Assembly: GCA_964511495.1 (NCBI GenBank) | Contig: CAZEFT010000015.1 | Span: 19,939 to 83,938 of the forward strand | Origin: Litorimonas sp964511495 | GTDB taxonomy: Bacteria; Pseudomonadota; Alphaproteobacteria; Caulobacterales; Maricaulaceae | Length of the DNA stretch: 64,000 nt | Direction: 5' to 3' | Shown: one piece after another, positions 44,885-53,841 of the stretch | Layout: each line of letters opens with the position of its first letter | Numbering within the stretch: the stretch's first letter is position 1 | Notes under the pieces: generated by a model | What the model was told of the DNA's origin: nothing | Database searches by the model: none | What the model saw: the letters and a program-made list of their open reading frames with translations, nothing else | Made by a program: the position numbers and the translations under genes

Positions 44885-47281
44885 TTACTCGACGGTCAAC
44901 GTCACGGTTTTATAATTACGCGAACTATTGCCGACCATGATGTCAAACTCGCCCGGCTCAACGACGCGTTCCATGTCGAGATTATAAAACCGTAAGGCCT
45001 CGCTTGTAATTGGGAAAGAGACTTGTTTGGACTCCCCCGGCGCCAAACTGACCCGTTGAAAGCCTTTTAATTCTTTCACAGGTCGTGTCACGGAGCTGAT
45101 TTTATCACGGATATAAAGCTGAACGATTTCATCGCCTTGATATTCACCCGTATTTGTCACGGTAACAGACACAGAGCTTTCCCCTTTTGGGGCAATTTTG
45201 GCCTTAGACAAGACGGGGTCAGACACGTCGAAACTCGTATAACTCATCCCTTCGCCAAACGCATATAAGGGCGAGGCGTCCGCAAAAGCATATCCGCGGC
45301 GCGCCGTCGGCTTGTGATTATAAAAGGCCGGAATTTGACCGACTGTGCGCGGAACAGAGACCGGCATTTTCCCCGATGGGTTGGCGTCACCGAATAAGAG
45401 GTCGGCCACAGCCGTTCCGGTTTCTTGCCCCAATATCCACCCATAGAGAATGGCTTCAAGATGGTCTTCGACATTGACCAAAGACAAGGGACGACCGGAA
45501 ATAATCACCGACACCATAGGCTTTCCGGTCTCGGCCAGAGCCTCGACCAGTTCTTTTTGCTCGCCAATCAGCGTGATATCATTGCGATCACCCATATGGG
45601 TTTCCGACCACGCCTCGCGTGAGGTCGACTCATCGCCGCCAATGGCCAAAATGATGAGGTCCGCCGTTTTCGCCAAAGCCACGGCTTCGAAAATATCACT
45701 CCGGTTTTTATCAGGGTCGATTAAATTGACCTTATCATCCCACCAAGAGCGGTTATCGGTAAGCGTTACGCCTTGGGCGTGAACGACATCAATCTCATCA
45801 CCGACTTTCGCCTGAACACCTTCCAGAATGGAAACGGTTTGTTTGGGTTCATCAGAATATCCCCCCAAAACCGTGATAGCAGCATTCGGACCAATCACTG
45901 CGATGCGCTTATATTTTGAAGCGTCCAGAGGCAGGATGTTGTTGTCATTTTTTAACAGGACAGCAGCTTTGCGCGCGGCCTCTACGGCCAAATCTCTGGC
46001 TTCTTGATTTCCTGTAATGGCTTCTGCAAAGTCAGGATCTGCATAAGGTGTCTCAAAGACATTCGCTCGCATTTTCATTTCCAAGACACGGCGCACGGCT
46101 TGGTCGACCAAGGCGATATCATAGTCACCCGCTTCAATTTTCTCTTTCAATTGATAGAAAGCCACGCCGTCGGGCAATTCCAAATCAACGCCACTTTTCA
46201 AAGATAAGGCCCCTGCATCGGCAAGGTTATCGACAATTTTATGACGCACATTTAATTCATTAATGGCGAAATAGTCGGCGACAACTGTTCCGTCAAAACC
46301 CCAATCGCCCCGTAATACATCATTTAACAGCCAGCTATTGGCATGGGACGGCACACCGTCAATTTCATTATAAGACGCCATAACGGAGGCTGCATTGACC
46401 TCTTTAATGGCTGCCTCGAATGGCGGGAAGAAACGCTCATATAATTCACGCTCTGAGACCTGACTGGGGCCGACGTTCATTCCGCCTTCGGGCTGCCCAT
46501 GGCCTGTCATATGTTTCAACGTTGCAACGACCTTGTCATCAGCAATCGGAAAGCTGTCGCCTTGAAAGCCTTTGACCGCTGCTACGCCCATGCGCGAAAC
46601 CAGATAGGGGTCTTCACCGTATGTTTCTTCGATCCGTCCCCATCGCGGGTCCAGTGCAATATCCACGACGGGTGACAAGACATGATGGGCCCCGCGCGCT
46701 CTTATCTCTCGTGCCGTGACGGAATAAACCTCTTGCACCAAATCCGTGTCAAATGTCGCCGCCAAAGCAATAGATTGCGGGAAGCTCGTCGCTTGATAAG
46801 CCTGAAAGCCGTGAAGTCCTTCTTCGTGGAATAAAGTCGGAATGCCCAAACGCGTTTCTTCAATATGCCATTTCTGAATCGCATTTATGAGATTGGCCGT
46901 ATTGGCAGGATTGCGGCCTGTCAGGCTGCGTACAACCGTGGAATCATTGACGTCTTTGCGCTCCGGTTCCGACTCCATACCTTGCGTATCTTGTGGTCGA
47001 GCAAAACACCCAACGCCATGAGGGAACTCGGCTTTCATTTTATCAGGATTGAAGGACCCGTCTTTTTCAATAACCTTCTTTTTATCAAACCAGATGCAGG
47101 AAATTTGAGCCAGTTTTTCGTCCAATGTCATTTCCGCCAAAAGTGTGTTCACACGATCATAAGATGATTGGGTGATAATTTCAGGCACGGCTTTTGAATT
47201 TGAGCTATCAACAGGCGCCGAGCACCCAATCAGAAGAGCCGTTGCAGCAATGGTTCCAAGAAGAGTTTTGTGAAACGTCAT
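44885..47281 (-). CDS. Glycoside hydrolase family 3 lipoprotein (beta-xylosidase/beta-glucosidase)
   Basis: A 798-residue precursor starting at 47281 after CGGGGATA; a longer frame to 47356 lacks a site. The signal ends in the lipobox LLIGC (Cys20), placing the enzyme in the periplasm or outer membrane. The GH3 N-domain has DPRWGRIEETYGEDPYL, KHMTGHG and the nucleophile Asp336 in VVADYF. The second domain and the fibronectin III-like C-terminal domain (GDEIVQLYIRD, RPVKELKGF) follow. Its placement with xylB and xylA suggests xylo-oligosaccharide cleavage; glucosidase activity is also possible. Confidence 0.93.
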   Translation of the reverse strand: MTFHKTLLGTIAATALLIGCSAPVDSSNSKAVPEIITQSSYDRVNTLLAEMTLDEKLAQISCIWFDKKKVIEKDGSFNPDKMKAEFPHGVGCFARPQDTQGMESEPERKDVNDSTVVRSLTGRNPANTANLINAIQKWHIEETRLGIPTLFHEEGLHGFQAYQATSFPQSIALAATFDTDLVQEVYSVTAREIRARGAHHVLSPVVDIALDPRWGRIEETYGEDPYLVSRMGVAAVKGFQGDSFPIADDKVVATLKHMTGHGQPEGGMNVGPSQVSERELYERFFPPFEAAIKEVNAASVMASYNEIDGVPSHANSWLLNDVLRGDWGFDGTVVADYFAINELNVRHKIVDNLADAGALSLKSGVDLELPDGVAFYQLKEKIEAGDYDIALVDQAVRRVLEMKMRANVFETPYADPDFAEAITGNQEARDLAVEAARKAAVLLKNDNNILPLDASKYKRIAVIGPNAAITVLGGYSDEPKQTVSILEGVQAKVGDEIDVVHAQGVTLTDNRSWWDDKVNLIDPDKNRSDIFEAVALAKTADLIILAIGGDESTSREAWSETHMGDRNDITLIGEQKELVEALAETGKPMVSVIISGRPLSLVNVEDHLEAILYGWILGQETGTAVADLLFGDANPSGKMPVSVPRTVGQIPAFYNHKPTARRGYAFADASPLYAFGEGMSYTSFDVSDPVLSKAKIAPKGESSVSVTVTNTGEYQGDEIVQLYIRDKISSVTRPVKELKGFQRVSLAPGESKQVSFPITSEALRFYNLDMERVVEPGEFDIMVGNSSRNYKTVTLTVE

Positions 47282-47366
47282 TATGATTATCCCCGAATTG
47301 ATGGTGACGACTGTATAGTCTACAGGCGTCACATTATGCTTGCATTTTGTCTGCATTAAGCCAATA

Positions 47367-47380
47367 TGACAACGTTGTCA
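47367..47380. promoter_or_regulatory. LacI-type operator upstream of GH3-xylBA
   Basis: TGACAACGTTGTCA at 47367-47380 is a perfect 14-base palindrome with the central CG of LacI-family operators. On the - strand, TTGACA at 47381-47376 forms a perfect -35 hexamer overlapping it, so binding should block transcription of the GH3-xylB-xylA genes. It is also close to the start of the divergent lacI-type gene at 47399. Confidence 0.8.
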
Positions 47381-47398
47381 AAATAATTCGGGAGCCTC

Positions 47399-48403
47399 AT
47401 GGCTACAATTATCGATATTGCCAAAGAGGCCGGTGTGTCTTTCAAAACGGTTTCCCGCGTTTTGAATGGTGAAGCCGGAGTCCGACAGAGCACAAGAGAT
47501 CGCGTAATAAAGGCGGCGAAAGCTTTGAATTATAGCGCAAACATTGCGGCCCGAAATCTTCGCGCCAAAAAACCAAAATCTATCGCCTTATTTCTGAACA
47601 ACCCCAGTCAGAGCTACAGTCAAAGCGTGCAGCTTGGTGCTTTGAGGGGGTGCCAAAATCAGGGTTTATTTTTGCGCGTGCATGATAGTATCCGATCAAA
47701 GGAAATCCTGTCGCTTATTCAAACGATGGAAGATGGCGCATATGATGTAGCGGGTCTTATCCTCGCCCCGCCTTTATCAGATGATTTGCTTATCCTTGAA
47801 GCCATTGAGAAAACTAACTTGTCTTTTGTGCGCCTCGGGACAGAACATCCGGCCGCGGCAGGTCTGCGCCTGAGCATTGATGATCAAAAAGCCGCGCAAG
47901 ACATGACAGCCTACCTTATCGCCCAAGGTCACAAAGGCATTGGGTTCATTAAAGGACCGGATAATTACAGGGCCTCTCACCTCAGATGGGCAGGCTTTCA
48001 AAACGCGATGCGCATGGCCCAATTGGACATCACAGAGGCTTATATTGGCCAAGGTGATTTTTCTTATGCCTCGGGATTACAGGCTGCAGAGACAATTTTA
48101 ACGCCAGGCATACGGCCCTCGGCCATTTTTGCAGCAAATGATGAAATGGCCGCAGGATGCCTCGCCGCAGCCTATAAATTGGATATTCGCGTACCGGATC
48201 ACCTCGGCATTGCAGGCATTGATGACGCACCCGTCGCCACCAGTGTTTACCCATCCCTGACGACAATTCGCCAATCTATCGCTGAAATGGTGGAAAAAGC
48301 GGTCGAACAATTGAGCCTCCCCGGAGATATCCAAAAGACCGCTCTGCTTTTGCCGCATGAGTTGATTGAGCGTGAGTCCACCGCGCCTGTCCCACAAATA
48401 TAA
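47399..48403 (+). CDS. LacI family transcriptional regulator
   Basis: A 334-residue regulator. The N-terminal helix-turn-helix spans MATIIDIAKEAGVSFKTVSR with the hinge SANIAARNLRAKKPK. A periplasmic-binding-protein-like effector domain follows with DDQKAAQDM, FAANDEMAAG and GIAGIDDAPVATSVYPSLTTI. It is divergent from GH3-xylB-xylA and directly precedes a sugar porter gene, with matching operators in both intergenic regions. It probably represses the locus until xylose, xylobiose or a related sugar binds. The ribosome-binding site is GGGAG. Confidence 0.95.
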   Translation: MATIIDIAKEAGVSFKTVSRVLNGEAGVRQSTRDRVIKAAKALNYSANIAARNLRAKKPKSIALFLNNPSQSYSQSVQLGALRGCQNQGLFLRVHDSIRSKEILSLIQTMEDGAYDVAGLILAPPLSDDLLILEAIEKTNLSFVRLGTEHPAAAGLRLSIDDQKAAQDMTAYLIAQGHKGIGFIKGPDNYRASHLRWAGFQNAMRMAQLDITEAYIGQGDFSYASGLQAAETILTPGIRPSAIFAANDEMAAGCLAAAYKLDIRVPDHLGIAGIDDAPVATSVYPSLTTIRQSIAEMVEKAVEQLSLPGDIQKTALLLPHELIERESTAPVPQI

Positions 48404-48438
48404 GCCCTAAAGGCCGCAAAATAGCAAAATTGTTCAAT

Positions 48439-48452
48439 TGACACCGCTGTCA
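48439..48452 (+). promoter_or_regulatory. LacI-type operator upstream of the sugar porter
   Basis: TGACACCGCTGTCA at 48439-48452 matches the operator at 47367-47380 in 12 of 14 bases and keeps the TGACA-N4-TGTCA arms and central CG. A TTGACA -35 box (48438-48443) overlaps it. It lies 36 bases after the regulator stop and 66 bases before the transporter start, so this gene likely has its own controlled promoter. Confidence 0.7.
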
Positions 48453-48518
48453 TTTTGGCAGATTGTCAATCCAAAGGTGCGTTAAGCATCACATAAAAAC
48501 AAATAAGGGGATCTGTTC

Positions 48519-49925
48519 ATGTCAGAGACGTCTACGCCTGCGGGCGAAAAAGGGAATTTCGGATTTATTATCCTGATTTGCCTCGTGGCCACTTTGGGTG
48601 GTTTTTTATTCGGGTTCGATAGTGGCGTTATCAACGGCACGGTTAAGGGGCTAGAAGAATCCTTTGGACAATCAATTCTAGCAAACCCACTCAACGTATC
48701 ATCCATGCTTATTGGTTGTGCTGTCGGCGCATTTGCTGCGGGGTGGCTGTCGGATAAATTTGGCCGTCGTAATATGATGATGGTCGCAGCGGTGTTTTTT
48801 CTTGTGTCCGCTTGGGGTTCAGGCGTTGCCTCTGGATCAGCAGCCTTTATTTTTTATCGTATTCTCGGTGGACTCGCAGTCGGCGCAGCATCTGTTATGG
48901 CACCCACCTATATTTCAGAAATCGCTCCGGCTCGCCTTCGTGGCGGTTTAGCCTCGCTTCAGCAGATCGCGATTGTCGTGGGTTTAACGGCGGCCTTTTT
49001 CTCTAACTATTATTTGGCCGGCGTTTCTGGCGGGGCAACAGCAGAGTTTCGCGGCACTGAAACTTGGCGCTGGATGTTTTGGGTAGAGATTGCTCCTGCG
49101 GCGCTCTTCCTTATTCTTCTTTTCTTTATCCCCAAAAGTCCACGCTATTTGATGGTGAAAGATGATGAAGCCGGGGCGCGCAAGACCCTGCAAAAACTTT
49201 TTGGCGGGACGATTGCCGAGCGCAAAGTCAATGAGATTAAAGCCTCTCTGGCTTCAGATCACGCGCCGAAACTGGCCGATCTGTTTAATGGCGGAAAATT
49301 ACGCCCGATTGTTTGGGTTGGTATTGGCTTGGCCGTTTTCCAACAACTCGTCGGTATTAATGTGATCTTCTATTACGGCGCCGTTATGTGGGAAGCCGCT
49401 GGCTTTACCGAGGCGGATGCTCTGAAGCAAAATGTCTTTATGGGTGTGATGTCCATTTTCGCGACCGGATTAACGGTTTTCCTGATTGATAAATTCGGAC
49501 GCAAGCCGTTTTTGATGATCGGCTCCATCGGTATGGCCGTCATGCTCGCAATCGTGGCCTGGTCATTCGGGACAGGTGAGCTTGTCAATGAAAAGCTCGT
49601 CTTGAGTGACAATATGGGTCGCACGGCGCTTTATGCGGCGATGGCCTATGTTTTCTTCTTCAACATGACTTGGGGTCCTGTGATGTGGGTTCTTTTGGGT
49701 GAAATGTTCCCGAACCAAATTCGCGGCTCGGCTCTGGCGGTTGCAGGTTTGTCACAATGGTTGGCCAACTTTGCAGTCACCATGACATTCCCTTGGATGT
49801 TGGCCAATCTTGGTTTGTCTGTATCCTTCTTCGTCTATGCCGGGTTTGCCTTTATCTCTATTTTCTTCGTGAAAATGGCGGTCAGCGAAACCAAAGGGAA
49901 AGAGCTGGAAGAAATGACGGGCTAG
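48519..49925 (+). CDS. Sugar porter family MFS transporter (XylE-like)
   Basis: A 468-residue transporter with twelve predicted helices. Sugar-porter signatures include GFDSGVINGTVKG in helix 1, SDKFGRRNMMM after helix 2, GGLAVGAASVMAPTYISEIAPARLRGGLASLQQ, PKSPRYLMVK, FQQLVGINVIFYYG and DKFGRKPFLMIG. It probably imports xylose or another pentose/hexose by proton symport, supported by neighbouring xylose genes. AAGGGGA precedes the ATG. It ends the xylose locus. Confidence 0.95.
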   Translation: MSETSTPAGEKGNFGFIILICLVATLGGFLFGFDSGVINGTVKGLEESFGQSILANPLNVSSMLIGCAVGAFAAGWLSDKFGRRNMMMVAAVFFLVSAWGSGVASGSAAFIFYRILGGLAVGAASVMAPTYISEIAPARLRGGLASLQQIAIVVGLTAAFFSNYYLAGVSGGATAEFRGTETWRWMFWVEIAPAALFLILLFFIPKSPRYLMVKDDEAGARKTLQKLFGGTIAERKVNEIKASLASDHAPKLADLFNGGKLRPIVWVGIGLAVFQQLVGINVIFYYGAVMWEAAGFTEADALKQNVFMGVMSIFATGLTVFLIDKFGRKPFLMIGSIGMAVMLAIVAWSFGTGELVNEKLVLSDNMGRTALYAAMAYVFFFNMTWGPVMWVLLGEMFPNQIRGSALAVAGLSQWLANFAVTMTFPWMLANLGLSVSFFVYAGFAFISIFFVKMAVSETKGKELEEMTG

Positions 49926-49948
49926 TTAAAGCCTTATAACAGTTCTGA

Positions 49949-49977
49949 AACGCAGCATTTTCGTGCTGCGTTTTTTT
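49949..49977 (+). terminator. Rho-independent terminator after the sugar porter gene
   Basis: A 9-bp stem AACGCAGCA/TGCTGCGTT (49949-49957 and 49964-49972) with a 6-base loop leads directly into a run of T. It lies 24 bases after the stop. Confidence 0.9.
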
Positions 49978-50058
49978 ATGCCTGAAACACAAATCTCTTC
50001 TGTTTCGTAACCGAATATATACCAGTTTTATGCATAGTGAGGAGATTGACGATATTAT

Positions 50059-51732
50059 GTGAGGTTGGGCATCACTTCCGCGATAGAAAATAATAAGGAG
50101 ACACGACTCGCTTTTTTTGTCGCTGTGTTTGTAAGTTTCATAACCTTGCTTTGTGCTTTCGGCCTGTGGACCGAAATCAAAAAGCAAGAAAATAATGCCA
50201 TTAAAACCGTCTTCAATGAAGAAGTCGCACAGCTCAGTATGACATTAAGCTCCAATCTGAACTTTGGTGTATCGGCCTTTCAACGGATGGCTCAACGTTG
50301 GGAACACTCCAATGGCACACCTTATAAACAATGGCAGAATGATGCGGCCTCTTATCTTGAGGCATTTCCGGCTCTCGATAGTATGGGTTGGGTTGATCAA
50401 GATCTAACAATTCGTTGGGTTGAACCAATGGAGGGGAATGAGGCTGCCCTAGGTCGGAGTATCGACTTCGATAGCCCGCGCCGCGAAGCCTATCAATTGG
50501 CCCGAGAGAAAAACCTTCCAACCGTCACCCCCCCTATCGACCTTGTTCATAAGGGACGAGGCATAATCATTTATACACCCTTATGGATAGAGGGCGAGCC
50601 GTCAGGCTATCTGACGAGCGTTTATAATACAGAGCAATTCATGAGATCTGAATTGTGGGAAAAGCTTCTGCAGAAAATTAACTTGCGTCTCATGGATGGC
50701 GATCAAATTCTTTTCTCTGATGACCAAGATCGTATGAGTCATTCAGAATGGGAAAGAGAACTGACCATTTCCGCACTTAATCGGGAATGGACGTTAGTCG
50801 TATCCCCGAAGCAAAGTTTTATTAGTAATAATTACCGCAACCTCTCAAACATTACCTTATTTGCAGGCCTCATTATTTCTATATTGGCCGGTTTCGCAAC
50901 ATATTCGGCTCTTCACTCCCGTCTACAAAATGCGCAATTACTTGAACAGACCCAATCCCTCAAAATGCGGGAAAAAGAAAAAGATGAGTTGGTTGATAAG
51001 CTCGCTGCTTCCAATGAAGAACTGACCCGCTTTGCTTATATTTGTTCGCATGACCTCCAAGAGCCGCTCCGTATGATCCGGAGCTTTTCACAAAGGTTAC
51101 AAATGCATTTAAGCGACAGTTTGGACGCTGACCCTAAGGGACAAAAATATTTCCATTTTATCACAGACGGAGCCGAGCGAGCCCAACTTCTTATTCAGGA
51201 CATTCTCTCTTACTCTCAAATTGATCAGGCCACAGAGCCTCTGGAAAGCGTGGATCTGAATGATCTTGTGAAAACGATTGCTCAAAACGCTCAGGATTAT
51301 GGCGACTCCTCAGATCGAACAATTATAACATTTGATAAACTACCAACCATTCAAGGCAATAAAACGCAACTTTATCAACTCTTTCAAAATCTGATTAATA
51401 ACGGTCTGAAATACCAAAAACCTGACAATATCGCCAAGGTTCATGTGAGTGCTATGAATCTCGGTGGCGCTTGGGAGATTGCCGTGATTGATAATGGTAT
51501 CGGCATCGCGCCTGAATATCAGAACCAAATCTTTACCGTCTTCAAGAGACTGCACCGTAGGACCGAATATGCCGGAACAGGTGTCGGACTGGCCATTTGT
51601 AAAAAGGTTGTCGAAAGACATGGTGGAGAAATTTGGATAAAATCTGAAGAAGGAAAAGGATCAACCTTTGCCTTCACCTTACCGCAACGCACTCGTAGAT
51701 CTGCGCAAAATCAGAGCCGTAAGGCCGCGTGA
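50059..51732 (+). CDS. CHASE-domain sensor histidine kinase
   Basis: A 557-residue membrane kinase. Helix 1 is at about 17-38, an extracytoplasmic CHASE domain at about 60-250 (PALDSMGWVDQDLTIRWVEP), helix 2 at 264-286, and a coiled coil at 287-322. The HisKA box follows with phosphorylated His331 (SHDLQEPLRM), then an HATPase domain with NLINNGLKYQ, DNGIGI and GTGVGLAICKK. CHASE domains sense small ligands. The best start is GTG at 50059 (TTG at 50065 is an alternative). It converges on a response regulator-kinase pair. Confidence 0.92.
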   Translation: MRLGITSAIENNKETRLAFFVAVFVSFITLLCAFGLWTEIKKQENNAIKTVFNEEVAQLSMTLSSNLNFGVSAFQRMAQRWEHSNGTPYKQWQNDAASYLEAFPALDSMGWVDQDLTIRWVEPMEGNEAALGRSIDFDSPRREAYQLAREKNLPTVTPPIDLVHKGRGIIIYTPLWIEGEPSGYLTSVYNTEQFMRSELWEKLLQKINLRLMDGDQILFSDDQDRMSHSEWERELTISALNREWTLVVSPKQSFISNNYRNLSNITLFAGLIISILAGFATYSALHSRLQNAQLLEQTQSLKMREKEKDELVDKLAASNEELTRFAYICSHDLQEPLRMIRSFSQRLQMHLSDSLDADPKGQKYFHFITDGAERAQLLIQDILSYSQIDQATEPLESVDLNDLVKTIAQNAQDYGDSSDRTIITFDKLPTIQGNKTQLYQLFQNLINNGLKYQKPDNIAKVHVSAMNLGGAWEIAVIDNGIGIAPEYQNQIFTVFKRLHRRTEYAGTGVGLAICKKVVERHGGEIWIKSEEGKGSTFAFTLPQRTRRSAQNQSRKAA

Positions 51733-51758
51733 TTAAAGTGTGGGTTTTTGGGTAAGCC

Positions 51759-52511
51759 TCAGGCCTCAGGTAAATCTTCAAAGATTGGTGATTTAGACAG
51801 CGTAAATTCGATGACTGTCCCCTCATCGGAACTGTTGCCAATCCAAAGTTCACCTTGGTGTTTTTCAACAATCTTCTTGGCGTAAGCCAGGCCCATACCC
51901 TCCCCGGGATAGTCCAAAGCATCGACAGCGCGCCTTAATACACGCAAGACAGAGCTTTGCTGGCGCTCCGGAATGCCCATACCATTATCGCTCACCCGAA
52001 AATGCCAATGTGATTTTTCGTCTCGACTATCAATAAGTATCTCAGGCTCGCGTTCTGCGTGATGATATGAAACGGCATTTTTCAGCAAGGCATAAAAAAC
52101 GGCCTCTATTTTCTCTATGTCGCCGGATATTTTCGGTAATGAGCTCGCATGAATCGTTGCACCGGTCGCCTTAATCCGCTGCGCCAAGCCTGCCTTGACG
52201 GATTCGACAACGGCCTTGAGAGCAATATCTTCTTTCAGATAAAAGGGTCGTGTATTCAATCGCGAGTAATCTCTCAGCAACTCCAACACATGCCGACCTT
52301 GCAGCGCGCTTTTTCGAATATGATTGAGGTGACGGATTGATTTCTCATCCAAAATGTCTTCATTGTTAGCCAGCAACATTTCTGAAAAACCAATGGCATG
52401 ACGCAACGGACCGCTGAGGTCATGCGAGACAATATAAGCGAAATCCTGAAACTCTTCTTCAAGAGTCGATAGTCGTTTATGTGCGAGAGTGAGCTCTTCC
52501 GTCGGTGTCAT
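51759..52511 (-). CDS. Soluble sensor histidine kinase without sensory domain
   Basis: A 250-residue protein consisting of a short coiled coil (about 5-22), a HisKA box with His30 (YIVSHDLSGPLRHAIG), and an HATPase domain (ALLKNAVSYHH, DNGMGIP, GEGMGLAYAKKI). There is no membrane segment or PAS/GAF domain, so input must come from a partner. It begins one base after the end of the response regulator gene and is certainly co-transcribed with it. Confidence 0.9.
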   Translation of the reverse strand: MTPTEELTLAHKRLSTLEEEFQDFAYIVSHDLSGPLRHAIGFSEMLLANNEDILDEKSIRHLNHIRKSALQGRHVLELLRDYSRLNTRPFYLKEDIALKAVVESVKAGLAQRIKATGATIHASSLPKISGDIEKIEAVFYALLKNAVSYHHAEREPEILIDSRDEKSHWHFRVSDNGMGIPERQQSSVLRVLRRAVDALDYPGEGMGLAYAKKIVEKHQGELWIGNSSDEGTVIEFTLSKSPIFEDLPEA

Positions 52512-52512
52512 A

Positions 52513-52962
52513 TCAAGCCGATGCTACACGAGGTAGACGGACAATATCGACCCAAAAATTTTGAACCCGCTGAACAATATCCATAAATTTCATCGCATCC
52601 ACCGGTTTGACGATGTAACAATTGGCTTGCAAGGTATAACAATCGAGCAAGTCTTTGTCAGATTGAGAGCTGGTTAAAACAATCACAGGAATACGGCGTA
52701 ACGTTTCGTCTTGTTTGATTTGCTGCAAAACATCTCGACCATTTACACGCGGGAGGTTGAGGTCGAGCAAAATAATATGAGGCGTTGGAACACCTTCAAA
52801 ATTATTTCTTTTGTATAAAAAGTCCAAGGCTTCTTGACCGTCTGTTGCAACGTGAATTTTATTTTTCAAGTCCGCGCGCTCAAACGCTTCCTTTGCTAAT
52901 TCTAGATCGCCCTCATTATCTTCAATAAGAAGAATATCTGCGAGCTTTTCAGTTCTGGCCAT
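52513..52962 (-). CDS. Rcp1-like response regulator (receiver domain only)
   Basis: A 149-residue stand-alone receiver. Acidic residues Glu14/Asp15 (IEDNEGD), phospho-acceptor Asp67 (LLDLNLPRVNGRDVL), Thr97 and Lys119 (VKPVDAMKF) complete the active site. The NEGDLELAKEAF and LLDLNLPRVNG signatures match the Rcp1 type that partners bacteriophytochromes and other kinases. There is no output domain. It is the first gene of a pair with the soluble kinase. Confidence 0.93.
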   Translation of the reverse strand: MARTEKLADILLIEDNEGDLELAKEAFERADLKNKIHVATDGQEALDFLYKRNNFEGVPTPHIILLDLNLPRVNGRDVLQQIKQDETLRRIPVIVLTSSQSDKDLLDCYTLQANCYIVKPVDAMKFMDIVQRVQNFWVDIVRLPRVASA

Positions 52963-53064
52963 ATTTATTCCAAGCGACGAGTCGATCCGACCCGTCGCTT
53001 ATATCCGGTAAACTCTAAATTGGCTATCACTCTAGGGTAGAATTACACCCTAATTTCTGGGTCA

Positions 53065-53733
53065 TTAGCACTGTGTTCGCGGTATGATCAGTGATTGACC
53101 GATTTTGATTCTATAATCACCGGTCAATGCATTGAGGTTGCGAATATCGTCGACACTACTGCAAAAGCGTTTTGCGAGAGAATATGTCGTATCCCCTTGC
53201 TTCACACTATGTGTGAAAACTTCAACAGAGTGGCCTGATCGTGTGCGAATAAACTGAGGTTCAGTTTTTAATCCCTCATACCGCGTGGGTCGGTAAGAGT
53301 TGGGATTATATTGAACCCGTTTTGGCTGAGTGTAAGCTGAAGCACCGTATGTGTTTCTTTCCATCTGGGAAGACTGAGCCTGTGTTTGAGACGTTGCCCT
53401 CTCGGAAACCGGCCTTGTCGAAACCTGCCTGTTTTGAGTCTGGGCATAGTGTTGACGAGTCTGATAATCGGACTGCCTGTGAGAGTGTGGGTTCAAAATA
53501 TGAGGCCCTCTCTGATCGGAGTTAGCGCGATTATAATCAACCTGCTGGATGTAACGTCCATTTTGTGATGTCCGTTCGGCCCATTTTGATCGAGGCTTCA
53601 ACTCTGCATCCGCATAACCTGGCTGCATTTCACTGTAACTCTTGGCCGGAAAAGACGGCGCTTCACGCACGGCACAAGCCGATAATAAACTCGCGCAAGA
53701 CAAACCGACAAGTGCTAGTTTTAAAGAAGACAT
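53065..53733 (-). CDS. LysM domain-containing lipoprotein
   Basis: A 222-residue lipoprotein. The start is MSSLKLALVGLSC at 53733, behind the strong site AGGAGGAAT; the frame continues open upstream to 53817. The lipobox is LSAC. The middle is Gln/Ser/Asn/Arg/Tyr-rich and probably disordered. The C-terminal LysM (about 170-218) contains HSVKQGDTTYSLAKRF and IKIGQSLIIPR and should bind peptidoglycan. It resembles the N-terminal half of NlpD-type proteins but lacks a peptidase domain. Confidence 0.85.
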   Translation of the reverse strand: MSSLKLALVGLSCASLLSACAVREAPSFPAKSYSEMQPGYADAELKPRSKWAERTSQNGRYIQQVDYNRANSDQRGPHILNPHSHRQSDYQTRQHYAQTQNRQVSTRPVSERATSQTQAQSSQMERNTYGASAYTQPKRVQYNPNSYRPTRYEGLKTEPQFIRTRSGHSVEVFTHSVKQGDTTYSLAKRFCSSVDDIRNLNALTGDYRIKIGQSLIIPRTQC

Positions 53734-53841
53734 AAGAATTCCTCCTAAAGGAAAGAGGGGCGACCGGGTTGAGGGGTGTGCTCTTACCGGCCGTCCCATG
53801 TGCCAAACCTCTCCCAATTTCTCGGAAGAGGGGAGCCCCTA

